Part shown: positions 33,942-45,536 of the stretch, piece after piece
How the letters are laid out: each line of letters opens with the position of its first letter
Position numbering within the stretch: the first letter of the stretch is position 1
Assembly: GCA_007922225.1 (NCBI GenBank)
Contig: ML679989.1
Coordinates: 20,935,534 to 20,999,533, forward strand
From: Emydura subglobosa
Taxonomy: Eukaryota; Chordata; Testudines; Chelidae
DNA length: 64,000 nucleotides
Reading direction: 5' to 3'
Translations under genes and position numbers: made by a program
The notes under the pieces: model-generated
Database searches by the model: none
Told to the model about the DNA's origin: nothing
The model's input: only the letters and a program-made list of their open reading frames with translations

Positions 33942-36109
33942 CAAACTGAGTAGCTGGCTCCTTAAAGGGCTCTGGGTGGGTAGAGATCAGTTCTGGTGTT
34001 GCTGGATCTCCAAGGATTCTACGTCCATTTGGGGGTTGCAGTGATAATATGCTGGGCCTGAATTTTCTTCTTACCTACACCAGTAACCCCAGTGAAGTCA
34101 ATGGAGTTACACCGGCACGAAAAGATGAGGTCAGAATCAGATATGCTATCTGCCAGGAGCAAAACTGAGATGATGCACCATCACCACAAGCACAGATGAC
34201 CGACCTACCCTCACATGGCTACCGGCTTTCAAAGGCTGCCTGGCACCGAAGCTGGTAATTAAGAAGCGAAGGGCTTTGGGGTCTGTAGCCAGTCCAGCCC
34301 CTTAACCGTAATGCTCAAAGCCACTCAGAGCCAGTCTCTCAGGCCACAAGCCAACTCAGCTGAGTGCATGCAGGAGAGAACTGCAGCATTAATTGTCACT
34401 GAACAAAGAGTGAAATCTCTCAGTCGTCGGTCAGTTCCAAACGACATCAGAGCTGGCGCTCAGGCGATGCCAGCAGCTCTGGTGTTGGTAACACATTCCC
34501 AGTTCGGCCTTTGTCTGCCCAGCTGAAGTCTGCATCAAGGCAGGGCCTTGTCGTCATATGCGCCAGTCCCCATTTGCTGGGCCTAAGGAAAGCCCGAGTG
34601 AATAGCTGTGGTTTGGCCACGGGCCTGTTAAAACCCCAGTCTGAATGCTCAAAGAAAGGTAAATATCAACCCTGGGTGGAGCTCAGCTAGGAGCAAATTC
34701 AGACCCAACTAATCATCCCTAGTTACTATTGGCCAAATAGACTCTTTCTGTGTTTTGCTGTTCTCCGAAGCATCAAGCAGGGCCATGGCAGTGTTCCTTG
34801 GCTTTGGGGAAGAACACATGCTACATTCTTTGCAGGGAGCGATTACCAGGCCCATTCTTCATGCACACAGGAAGCTTGTTGCATTGCACAAGTCAGCAGT
34901 TGCTTCCAGGACAGTTCAATATTTCTGCAAACTGTGCTTGCAAGACACAAGACCCCCTGGACAAATAGCAGGATGACCCTGCAAAATTTAGGATGGGAGG
35001 GAAGTTTAATATGCAGATGAGCCCCAGGACCCAAAATGAAGCTGGTTGGGCCAGTTTCTGAAATATCATCTTTCAAAACATCCCTTTAAGAAAAATGAAC
35101 TTGCCCTTTGTGAGTCTTACACAGAAGAAATGTCTTTCACATTTCTCCTGATCATAAGGAACCGCATTCTGACCACTCCTTTAGTTACCTTGGGCAAACA
35201 AACGTCAGCTCCTCAGAAGGCCCTCACGGTGCCTGTAAAATCTAGAAGTGATCTTGCTCATGCAAGGAACAAAGGGAGAGTCTCTGCAGAGCAACCAAAC
35301 CATTCTTGTTATCAATCAATGCAAATTTCAGCAAGTGCACAGTGGGCATTAGGCCAATGCTTTTGAATGCGGTGTATTTGTAGTTTCAATACAAAGGGCT
35401 ATTCCTAATTAGCAATGCACATCTGTGCAAATCAACTGCATGAGGAAAGCCACCATATCCCATGTTTTGGGGGATCCTGTCCTGTATGTGCTTAGGGTCT
35501 GGATCTTCCCGAAATGGCTCCCCCTTGACTCTCTTCCCCTTTAAGCCATTAGAGTACTTTAACCATCTACTGAGCCAAAAAAGTGGCCAGAGGGTGAAAT
35601 TCCTCCCTGTGCAGCAGGCCAGTACAAGGCCAAGGCACCACATACTTACACCTTCAAAATATGGTTTGTGTGTGACTGACGTGGCACACAAACTTTGTGC
35701 TAACCCTCTGCACAGGGAAGATCTGAGAAGATCTGTGTGTGTTTGTTGTTCTCAGAATCCCAGTCAGTATTCGACTCTGTACAGCAGCTGATATAAAAGC
35801 CCGTGCTGCTGCACTTTAAGTAGAAGCAGGACCTTGAGCTGTTCAGAGGCTTCATGATCCCATGATAGGTCAAGAGCTTCTAGGAGCAAGACTTAGTTAC
35901 AGAGAAATCTGGCCGGGTCACAGAGTCAGTCCTTTAGTGACGCTTTCAGTGTGAAAGCCGATTGTGCAAAGGGTTGAGTTGGCTGGTGAGGATGGGAGGG
36001 AATTAGCCATTCTGACTTCACCACCAGAATCCATCAATCTGCTCTTTCACTTCCAAACTGTGATAGCCACTAGGGGCCAAAGATTTCCCTTGAGCTCAGC
36101 GTATTCATG
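33942..36109. other. Spacer, one old repeat core, otherwise unrecognised
   Basis: An old repeat core lies at 34052-34140 ('CCCAGTGAAGTCAATGGAGT', 'TACACCGGC'). No supported gene in the remaining 2 kb. Confidence 0.4.
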
Positions 36110-36443
36110 TTCTTCTTTGAGTGCTTGCTCATGTCCATTCCACTACAGGTGAGTGCACGCCTCCGTGCACAGTTACCCGGAACTTTTTTCCCCATAGCAG
36201 ATCCCATAGGGCCGGCTCTGGCGCCCCCTGGAGCCCCATGCATATGCCGCGGTATATGAGGCACTGCCGGCCCCACGCCCCCTCAGTCCCTTCTTTCTGC
36301 CCATGATGGGTGCTGGAACTAGCCTTGCTCTCAGCAAGTGCCATTCCCCTTGTTTGGACTTGTTTGTTATTCTAAGTTAGTTGTGTTGTTACGAGTAGTT
36401 AGAGATAAGGCAAGTCCCTGCGGGAACTTCAAGGGGCCGGGCT

Positions 36444-36708
36444 ATGCCCCGGTCGCCGGAATTCAAGCCGTGTGCCTCCTGCGGGAAGGCCTTCCTGCTC
36501 TGCGACCCCCACGACCACTGCCTTAAGTGCTTGGGGGTACACACACAGAAAAGAAAAATGCAAGATCTGCAGGGCTTTTAAATCAAGGACTCAAAAGGCT
36601 GCCCCAGCGAGAATGGCCCTCCCAGTCCACGCAAGGGTCCTTAAGATTGTAAAGGTCCTGTGGCAAACCCCTTCCTCGGTTGCCCCTAAGTCAAAGGCCT
36701 GCACGTAG
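36444..36708 (+). pseudogene. DIRS ORF1 (gag-like) N-terminal remnant
   Basis: A frame from ATG 36444 encodes MPRSPEFKPCASCGKAF and a further CLKC pair, a cysteine cluster like that of the fragment at 32026. A 1-nt frameshift near 36540 moves the reading into another frame (CKICRAFKSRTQK). The original frame stops at 36579-36581. ORF1 of DIRS elements is thought to act as a Gag-like RNA-binding protein. Broken and incomplete. Confidence 0.55.
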
Positions 36709-36898
36709 GTAGTGAGACTGGCTCGTCTGAGACTCAGACTGCCTCAGGCATGGATGGCCTTGGTATATGTACTGAGCAGACACCCATTGGACTGGATGGT
36801 CACAGTTCCCCCGCCCGTCTTAGCCTTTCTAAACTAGTGGTGGACTCCCAGGGCAGAGATGAAGGGCATTCCGTTCAGGGAACTGGTCCTATTGGTAA

Positions 36899-37637
36899 TG
36901 TTGATTCTGGACACTTTGTGATCAGAGACACGGTACCCCTGATTTGCAGCTCAGTAAGGTTTAATGTGCAAGCTTTTCTATAAATATACTAGTTAGATAC
37001 AAAACCTAAAAGTAACTACTCTATCTCATACTCGCTAAGCCTGGAGAGCTAAGCAGTTACTCAGAAGGCTGTGTACAAGAACGGCTTTCTTCAGGAGCCC
37101 CGCCAGGGAGTCAGTGGATCCTCTGGCAATTGGCAACACCTCCTGCGGAATCAGGTGTTGATGGAGTGCCCCCCCCATTGTCTAAGTGATAACTACTTAT
37201 ACCCTTCCATAAACAACCTTCACCTAATTATCTCTCTCTCATTATCATATATGCTAATCACCTACATTGGGTTTCCACCCTTAACTACATTCCGTTCTCA
37301 CCATGATAATTGGGGTCGTCAAAACAACATCTGGTGATAGGAGGGGCGGAGTAAAAGTATGCCCCTTGGCAATAAAACAATGTACCCCCAGACCTTCAAG
37401 GATAACTTGTTGTTCCCATCACTGTTATCTATGTGCAGCTGCAAGCAATACAGTATCTGTATTTTGTCTTATTATGTGCCGTGCTATACAGAAAGTGAGA
37501 CCTCTATACCGTTATTCAGTCTCTGCCACTGGAAGATGTCATGCTACAGGGGTCAGAATAGCCAAGCAAGCAACTGAAGCTATGCTAGGCCTGTAGGATA
37601 GTGGTCAAGCAACTCAAATTGTACTGAGCCTCCAACA
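36899..37637 (-). repeat. ERV1 3' LTR
   Basis: 739 bp, TG...CA, clearly matching the copy at 45537-46289. On the minus strand a TATA-like box (36979-36988) is followed at about 14 nt by ATTAAA (36960-36965), so promoter and poly(A) signal are very close and R must be short. Differences between the two LTRs are scattered substitutions and small indels, which indicate age. Confidence 0.85.
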
Positions 37638-37648
37638 TTCCCCTCCTT
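37638..37648 (-). other. ERV1 polypurine tract
   Basis: On the minus strand AAGGAGGGGAA lies directly before the 3' LTR, where plus-strand DNA synthesis is primed in retroviruses. Confidence 0.7.
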
Positions 37649-37711
37649 GGTGGCTGTCATAACTTAATAGGCCACCATGATGAATCCTTGATACTCACCT
37701 CCGACTATGGT

Positions 37712-40700
37712 TCAAGGCACCCCAGCCAGGGTTCGAACGATTAGTGTCTTCTCGTCGGCAGGGTATATCGCAGAGTGCCGCCTCACTAGTATGCGGGGGT
37801 CTTTTAGGCCATTGAGTCGCTTTAGGGATCTACTAGTCCACCAAAAGATCCCACTGCAGCCATCAGAGAAACTATCAGCAATACATACCTGAGCACAATG
37901 GGATGCACAGCTAGATTTAAAATCCCAGTGGCAGTGGGGGACCATCCCAAAAGGGTTTCCCACCAACTGTGCTTTGTGGCAGCTTTTGCAGCATCTAAGA
38001 CTTCAGTTACTTTAGTCCCATCATATTTGACTATCAAATGTACAGTCTTCAATTGTTCCTGAATGTGTGTAAGCAGGGTTATGATGTGTGAATGTGTTAG
38101 GACGCGTTGTATCAAATCAGTATTGACTCCCAATATCACAGGTTGAACATATTCTACAACATTAATATCTACTATTAATAACTAAAATATATTCTTTGAT
38201 ACTTCGTAAACTACATCGCACAATTCCAATACAGCAACGTTGCAATAACATTCGTTTTGGGCAGGATTAACATCTTTTTTATAAATTCCATTAATTACAA
38301 CTTGGGTACATTGCATGCATACACAAACACAACCTTGTCCAATGTACACAATGGTAGAATTAATGCTATTATTGGGTGATAAAGTGTAGCAAGGTGCTGT
38401 GGCCTTCCTCGGAGCCTGGGCCCGAGGAAGGGTAGCTCTGGCCCTGCTGGACAGAACCAGGCCCTGCAGGCCCAGCCACCCAGAAGCAGAGGGGTGGAGT
38501 CAGGCCCGGGTCAGGAAGTATAAAAGACAGGCCCAGCAGCTCAGCTGGGAGGAAGCTGCTGCTGGAGGCAGATGTGCCTTCCTGGAGGCTGCAGCCTAGG
38601 CTTGACCCAGGCCTCTCAGTGGTGTGGCGTAGACGCTCTGCCAACCACAGGCCCCAGACCTACCAGGCCCAAGTGACTGGAGGGGGCTGCCTGACCTGAT
38701 TGACTGGGTAGGGTCACCGAGACCGGAGAATGGGAGAAGGCCGCTGGACCCTTGGGACTGGGAAGGGCCACCGGATCCTAGTAGTGGGGAGGAGCTACCC
38801 CTGCCCACTGGATAGGAGAAGCCCTCCGAGGCTGGCCCTGACCTGGAGGAGCTGCCTGTCATGGAGGACCCACTGGCATGGACAGCCCCTAGCCGACTGG
38901 AGGAACCCCTTGAGGCCAGCCCTGATCTGGAGGAGCTCCCGCTCGCAGACGTTTCCGGACCTGCTGCCGGTCGATGGTGAGGGACTCGCTGGATGCCCAC
39001 TCACCCCCTCCCCCAGTGACCCAGAGGGAGATACGTAGACACAGGTACCTGGGGACCAGGGGGAGGAAGTGGCCCAGGGACAGCCATAGACAGTGGCTGA
39101 GTCAGGGGCAAGACCCCCGTCGACTCAGTGGCAGACACCTTTGCCACTGTTAGGGCCCTGGGCTGGGACGCAGTGGAGATGGGTGGGCCTACGTTCCCCT
39201 CCCCCCTTCCCTAGCCACCCCGGGAGAACGTGGTCCCCCTTACTGCTACCGACAGCAAACCCACTGCTTGCCCGCCCTGCCTAGGGGCCGGGGCGATAGA
39301 CGGCTTGCTTGCCCGCACTGCCTAGGGGCCAGGGCGATAGACTGCTTTAACAGCTCACCTGCGGGAAGGCCAGGGGCCAGGGACTCCTAAAGAGACTGCC
39401 AATTCCCCTTAGCAGAGGCGCTGTAGCCTTCCTCAGAGCCTGGGACCGGGGAAGGGTCGTGACGTTCCCGCCGGGTCATGCCACCCGCCTACATAAAACA
39501 TATTGACAATTCCATACATCCAGTTCATCTTTCTTACAAGGATATGTAAATTGTCAGTGGTTCTTCACAAATATTTCCCAATTCTGATCCCAACATGGCT
39601 TCACATGTGCAGCTTTGTAAACTAACCAGTCGAGTTTCATTTCCTTCTTTCAACCCCCATATCAGGTGTTCAATAGGCCATAACACTCCAGCTTTTACAT
39701 CGAGGCCTAGGGGGACTACTCTCTGTATGGCTAGGATGCTAGCAACAGATATTGTCATTACATACACTTGAACCTGGGCATCTACTGTGAAATTTAACCT
39801 TTTCCACCAATGACTTTTCTTGGGTGGTGGCATCATCCCAAATCAATTTCTTTATTTCATCAGGCAGGACTCCACTAAGTTCTTGCCGGATGAGACCTTG
39901 GCCTATTCCTTGTGCTTGTCTGAAACCTAAAGCTTTGGAGGTAGCTTTTATCATAATTTTTGTGAGGTTTAATAGGCTCAGGCGTGCTTTTTCATTGTTC
40001 ATTTCCCAAAGTACTAATATATCTCCAAGTAACTTTTCTCTCTATCCCAAAGCTGAATGCGTGTGTACTATGGGATCTGATAGAGTTCCAAGGCTTCTGC
40101 CTAGAATGCTTAACTTATTTGTCAAAACTTCTTCATTAATTGCATTCAGCACTCCTGCTGATGCTCCTATACCTCCCAAAATATCTCCTCCAATGTCTCG
40201 CTTGGCATGTACATGTCTGTTAGCGTTGTGTGTTACCCAGGTGTCCATCCAGTGCAGCCATTCTTGTACTAGGGGTGTTACAAACGGTGTGCAATGGGGA
40301 TGTAGGCGTGATATGTTAATATTTTGTATGCCTACATGTCCTTTCACAAGGTGTACCTTTGGGGTCTCCAGTACTTGGCTCTTATAATTTTCTTTTAACA
40401 CCAGGTCCCCAACATTGTATTCTTTGGGCTTGGGAGCACAATGTACAACTACAGTCAGATAGGTGTTTATGTACATCACTACACTTGCAGAGGGATTCAC
40501 TAAAATCCATTGTGGATAGTATACCTTCAGTTCAGTAACAGGTGTCTTTCCCTTTATTAGGTGGAATATTTAATAAATAAAATCGGTTTTGTTGTAAATT
40601 ACTTCAGACCAATTTTGACACCATAACAGTGTGTTGCTCTGTTCCTCTATGGTCCAATTTACTCTGTGTAAATAAACCAAATCATCTGGGCCAGCTTCTT

Positions 40701-40929
40701 CTTGGGGGGTACTCATTTTGGTGACATTAATTGTGAGTTGCCCCTCAAAATTACAAAAAGTCATTATCTTAAGCTCCAAAGCATCTTCACCCAGCCACAT
40801 GGTAGTGGGCACGAGTACCATCCCACAACATCTGTCTGAGATTGCACCATCTTTCCCGTTCACACCAACATAGCACAGCAAACACACACAGCAAAACAAT
40901 AACAAGAACATGATACAACTCTTCTTCAT
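37712..40929 (-). pseudogene. ERV1 env remnant
   Basis: A minus-strand envelope-like gene in several broken frames. The start (from 40929) has a hydrophobic signal segment FLLLFCCVCLLCYVGV and Asn-linked glycosylation motifs (NVT, NWT, NKT). The middle (40500-40042) has a dibasic HAKR cleavage-like site followed by a glycine-rich hydrophobic stretch, as at the surface/transmembrane junction. The end (38139-37822) has a membrane-spanning segment RYVLLIVSLMAAVGSFGG. Stops separate the pieces and LTR A is inserted at 38385-39493. I do not recognise a CX6CC motif or a specific env class. Envelope proteins mediate receptor binding and fusion; this copy is non-functional as it stands. Confidence 0.7.
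38385..39493 (+). mobile_element. GC-rich LTR family, copy A (in ERV1 env)
   Basis: Begins TGTAGCAAGG and ends CGCCTACA, flanked by TAAAG (38380-38384) and TAAAA (39494-39498), a 4/5 TSD. About 45 nt at the left end recur near the right end (39411-39456). TATAAAAG lies at 38519-38526. Two DLEELP-encoding repeats sit in one open frame (38816-38980, about 54 codons). The 3' module 'GGGCCCTGGGCTGGGACGCA' is near 39153. At 1,109 bp it has no protease or polymerase, so it is a solo LTR or a very small LTR element. The strand is assigned from the TATA box. Confidence 0.75.
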
Positions 40930-41125
40930 ATTGCATGTCTTGATCTTGTATTTCCGTGTACCATCTTGGATCTGTGTAATAACTATCTACAAACAAAACA
41001 CAAAACAAAAACAGGATCTATAGACCCCAATTCGTATCAATTATTTACAGCATATATTTAATTTCTGTATCTGTTGTTATCCAGTGGCCTGCAAAATCAT
41101 ATGGCATAATAGAGGAATTATCCGG

Positions 41126-42420
41126 TCATGTTCTATAATTCCCTTTGCCTGTAAACTCTATTGGTCTTGCATTCGGAAGGGCCGGCTCTATCAAAGAGAA
41201 AGGGCAATTACGCTCAGAACCCTCAATTATCAGTGCAGATGGGGCCTGGTTGGAAGCCGTAGATGATTGGACTGCCACATTTCTATTCATTAAAGCCATG
41301 GTCCATTTAGCCAATCTAGGGCTGGACACATGCCCTTCTTTACTTTTCCCAGATACTATGTACTTGAGAGGGGTGTGGGCTGTTCGCAAAATATTTGGGG
41401 CAGAACAAGTAAGGTATTGCCAGTGCCCCCAGGCCCATACCAATGCCAGCATTTCTTTTTCACAAGGGGTAAAGGTGATCTCTGGCCATTCCAGTACTCG
41501 AGAGGCAAATGCCGCTGGCTTTTGACCAGAATTCCCCTCCTGGCTTAAAATAGCTCCTCTTCCCTTTGGGGAATGAGCTAACTGCAACACAAATGGTTTA
41601 GTGTTATCTGGATATGCTAGTGCAGGGGCGGAGTTTACTGCTTGCTTCAGTTCTAATAGGGCCTGATCCTGTTCTGGGCCCCACTTCCAGGGTACTTTCT
41701 TCCTCAGTAGTTGATACAGTGGCTGTGCCTTTAAGGCAAATTTCTCCACATGGCTGCAGAGCCATCCTGTAAGACCTAAGAAGGATCGCAATGGAGAGTC
41801 ATCAGTGGGTGCTGGCAGTTTACAAATTAATTCCACTCTCTGCTGATCAGAAGTAATTCCTTCTTGTCCCAACACTGAACCCAGGTATCGGACCTCTTGT
41901 TGACACAATTGGGCTTTTTCCAAATTAATTCGGAAACCTGCTTACTCAACCAAGAAGATTACTTCATCGAGCAAAAGCAGCTGAGCTTCTTGGGTTACAG
42001 TCCAAATGATAACGTCATCCACATAAGAGATAACATTGATCGGTGCTGTGCACCTAGCCCATAATTTAATAACATGGGCATGGCAAATCATGGGGGAGCA
42101 GTGTAGCCCTTGTGGAACACATTTGAAAGTGAGTTGACGGTCCCTGTAGGTAAAAGCAAATTTATACCAGCAGTCAGGATGCAGAGGAATAGCAAAGAAT
42201 GCATTTGATAAATCCAATACTGACAACCATTTAGCTCCCATACCTGTTGCAGCCATCACTTCTGGTAACTTAGCCACCACAGGGGCTGTCTTGGAAGTAC
42301 ATGTATTCAAAGCCCTGTATCTACTGTAAGTTGCCAGGTTTTCCCGTCCGCTTTACGGACTGGCCATGTGGGGGAGTTGTTTATGTTATTAGTTTCCACT
42401 AGCACTCCTTACTACAAGAA
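41126..42420 (-). pseudogene. ERV1 pol: reverse transcriptase remnant
   Basis: The minus-strand frames give, in order, the polymerase start (NSPTWPVRKADGKTWQLTVD), LDLSNAFFAIPLHP (catalytic Asp of motif A), VPQGLHCSP and the YVDD active site. After a stop near 41942 come the thumb/connection region (RYLGSVLGQEG, RSFLGLTGW) and the RNase H tether (FTPCEKEMLALVWAWGHWQY). The frame ends at 41126 only about 200 bp before env. No RNase H catalytic block, zinc-binding HHCC or DDE integrase is visible, so the 3' half of pol is deleted. Frame breaks at about 42310 and 41942 confirm decay. YVDD and the thumb motifs fit a gamma/epsilon-like retrovirus; class assignment is tentative. Confidence 0.85.
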
Positions 42421-42779
42421 AGCGGTAATTGTGGGTAACAATCCTTCCTCAGCCTCCTTTGAGTATTTGTACTGCTTCTGGAGTGGTGGATCAGGTCCTA
42501 CAATAAGAACAAAGGCATTCACCCAGCCACAATCCAATTTATTTGTGGCCCATGCTTGTGTGTGCGCTTTTACTATGTTAGCAACATCCAGGAAATGCAG
42601 CTCTGCTGTAACTGAGAGTGGCTCTGGTGCTTTAAGAGCTGCCACCCTGTGCGCAGCTGCAACAACTCTGGGAATTCCCAATCCAGTCCACAACACCCAA
42701 TTAGCTAAACCAACAGCAGCCTGCATTTTAAACATACAAGTCATGCCCAAAACAGCTGCTTCTCCAGCATGTGCCAAAC

Positions 42780-43020
42780 CAAAACTCCCTGTCCATGTTT
42801 TCCTTACAATGGTGTCAGTAAGGGGACGAGAGAGGCATATCTATGCTGGAACCTTCAAAACCCTCTAACCTCTGCCAGTGATTTCCCTTTAATTTGACCG
42901 TTGCAGGAACTAAGCGGTCATCAATCAATGAAAGAGTGGCACCAGTATCTACAAGCATATGCTGTCTGAATGCCCCCTGTTCAAAATCCACCCAGATAGT
43001 GGGTCGTCCCCATTTATCAG
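42780..43020 (-). pseudogene. ERV1 protease remnant
   Basis: On the minus strand a frame contains LVDTGATLSLID, the aspartic protease active-site motif (DTGA), preceded by TIWVDFEQG and followed by sequence leading into the polymerase. Retroviral proteases cut Gag and Gag-Pol as dimers. Frame breaks separate it from the downstream polymerase. Confidence 0.75.
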
Positions 43021-43439
43021 ATGCTAAAGGTGCCGCATATATCAGGGAATTCAGGGACGCCCGGCCCCACCCCTATGCCTCCGAGGGCTTCCCCTCAGGA
43101 AGTGGAGTCGGCCATTGACCCTCATCAACACATTTCTCTGGAGTGTGGGACTCCCTTTTCCTTCTGACAAATCAGCTCAGCCAGCTGATTATTTGATTTG
43201 CCATCAATTAGAGCTTTAGGGGCATATTAGAGAGCTCGATTCCACAGTACCCAGCACAGGGGATCGATCCTCCCACGGCCTCACCCTTGGCCGTGCCCTC
43301 TATTAACTCCCTCAGGAACTAGATCACCTTCCTTGCTCCTTTGATTCTGAAAGGTGATCTGAGAAGCCAGTTTTTCTCCTGTTTGTGCAGCAGCTTTCAC
43401 TTTGTGTTTAACAGGGAAGGCTTGGCTCATTCATAAATG

Positions 43440-43990
43440 AGCTTGCCAAACTCCCTGTGACAGTGCCTCCCACGTCATAGCTGATCAATTCAGAGTACTG
43501 TGATATATCGAGGGCAGAGGGCGGCAGGAGAGTGCTTGAAGGGAGGTATATCAGCCCCAGGATGATCAGGGCTTTATTCTCTGCAGTCTAACTGGAGTCA
43601 TGAGGGGGGCAATTAGGAGCCAGCTGAAGCCAATTAGTGATCAGCCAGGTGCTCCATAAAAGGGCTCCGCCCAAAACACACAGTGCACAAGCTGGAGGAA
43701 GTAGAGATGCGGTGCAGCGCAGCAAGGTGGGGAAGAGCGGAGGAACCCCAACAGAGGTACTGAACCCAGCAAGGGCCAAACTGGACACAGGGCCTGAGAG
43801 GCCAGCAGGACTGAGGGGGGAAAGTAGCCCAGGGGAAGAGGTGGTGGCTTGAAAAATACAGAGCCAGTAGTCTGCAGCTGCTGTTCATAGGGCCCCTGGG
43901 CTGGGACCTGGAGGAGTGGGTGGGCCCAGGTCCCTACCCCTCTCCCCCAGGGAAGATGGGGTGATGGGCACCTTCCTGGCCCCCAACAGG
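43440..43990 (+). repeat. GC-rich insert D sharing the 3' module of the LTR family
   Basis: Interrupts ERV1 between gag capsid and protease. It has ATAAAAGGG near 43656, 'AGTAGCCCAGGGGAAGAGGT' near 43824, then 'GGCCCCTGGGCTGGGACC' and a GGGTGGGCCC/CTCCCCC end, the same order as in copies A, B and C. Its 5' half is different and no TSD was found. It may be a related LTR or an older subfamily. Boundaries are approximate. Confidence 0.5.
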
Positions 43991-45381
43991 AGCGAAGCAT
44001 GAGATCCACTAGAGGGAAGCCGGCCATCAGCCACAGTACCCAAAGCAACTTTTTCTTGTGGACATAACCCTTCTATGAAATGAGTTGGAAAGTCTGTGCT
44101 CATAAGGTCTTGACCTTCCTCCTCATGCCCCATAGTTTGCCATATGATCTTTTTACGTTGTAAGTAAGCATTGGGGTGTTCCCCTGGGGCTTGCTGCTCC
44201 AAATGAAAACATACCTCAATGTGCTTGCCAGGATCTACTACATCAAATATCCCTCATAAGGGTACCCCTCTGTGCTCTCTCTCCTTTCTGTATATCCACG
44301 GGAAGTTCCAAGAAGGTGTCTAGTGGGAGACATTCCCTTAAGAGCAAAGCATAATCACTATAATTTAACTGAGGCACTGTAGTAAGCTGTGCAAACCAGG
44401 CAACTACATTCTCAGGGGTGATGTTTCCTAAAGTTTTTTCCAGTGCCTGCGCTTGCTCAGGTTTCAGTATCTTATTCACTTGGGTGGTAGTGTGAGTGGT
44501 GGTTTCCTCCTCCCCCTCTCCAGTAGTCTCTTCTTTGGTCTCTACAATCACAGGAGCCATGGGTGCAGTAGCATGGGTGCATGGCATATCTCCCTTAGCC
44601 AGCTGTTTTACTATCTGCCTGAGAGAAGCATAGGGGGAAGGACATTCTATGTTCTGATCTGACTTGTTTTTATCCCACACAGCCTCTGCATAACAGAGGG
44701 CTGACTGATCAAAGTCCTGCATACCATCACTCTCTGCACCGTCACAACCTACATCTGTGTACATGGCAGCAATAATTCCCTGAGCAGCAGCCAATCGATT
44801 TGTACACTGAGACAACTGCCGCCGACAAATTGCATGAGACTGGCCCTCAGTTTCCCTCTTTTTCTCCTCTAGGACAATGCCTACCGCAGCTTGCGCGTCC
44901 TTACATTTCACTTCCCAGATATGAGCTCCCACTGTCTAGCTTCCTCTTTGTAACCCTCTGCATCGCGCTGAGAGTTAGAGAGCAAATTAGCCTGAGTAAG
45001 ACAGTAGGACACTGAAGATTCATTCTCTATTTTCAGTTTCTGTACTTGACCTTGGCATGCTATTAATTATTCATGCAGCTCTTTGTTTTCTTTGGCTAAC
45101 TTCCCTAACTCTTCAATAAGGGTTTTAGATACTAAAACGAGCCCATGTAAAGCACCCAAGCATTTTTTCTTACAATCAGGCTTTGTCTCTGTGAATTGTT
45201 CCCACTGGAGTATCAAGTCTGCATATGCTGTTTTACCCTTAAATGGTCCTCCAGACCATGGGTTTTTACCCAGGATATCCACAAAACCTTCCATATCCAA
45301 GACTGATTCTAGCAAAAGAAGAACAGGAGTGGCAACCTCTCGACTGCCTGACTCATAACACATTCCTGTAGAAGACATCAT
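43991..45381 (-). pseudogene. ERV1 gag remnant
   Basis: Minus-strand pieces in order: a start at 45381 (MMSSTGMCYESG) with a matrix-like helical segment; a middle segment (44932-44243) with an acidic, Thr-rich linker (TGEGEEETTTHTTTQ) and a capsid-like part (NVVAWFAQLTTVPQLNYSDY); and a capsid end with a major-homology-like GEHPNAYLQRKK (44202 down). Stops and frameshifts lie between pieces. The zinc-knuckle part is not clear because block D is inserted there. Gag builds the virion core. Decayed. Confidence 0.7.
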
Positions 45382-45517
45382 GCCCTCCTCCTGAAGCCAA
45401 ATACAAATACAGCTTCGCGGAGAACTGTGCCAGACAGATTGCTACCCTGCTGACAAGCAGTGAGAGAAACCCTTGCACCGTGCGCCTCAAAAATGGTCTC
45501 TCTCACAGCTGATCAAG

Positions 45518-45535
45518 CCCACCCAAGGATGCCAA
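45518..45535 (-). other. ERV1 primer binding site, tRNA-Asn-like
   Basis: Just inside the 5' LTR the minus strand reads TGGCATCCTTGGGTGGGC. This matches the complement of the 3' end of vertebrate tRNA-Asn (TGGCGTCCCTGGGTGGGC) except at two positions. It lies one or two bases from the LTR end, where a primer site belongs. Confidence 0.7.
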
Positions 45536-45536
45536 T

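Noticed and set aside
38596..39000. 134-residue Ser/Gly-rich minus-strand frame
   Set aside because: It is the antisense of the DLEEL repeat region in LTR copy A; the repetition explains its length.
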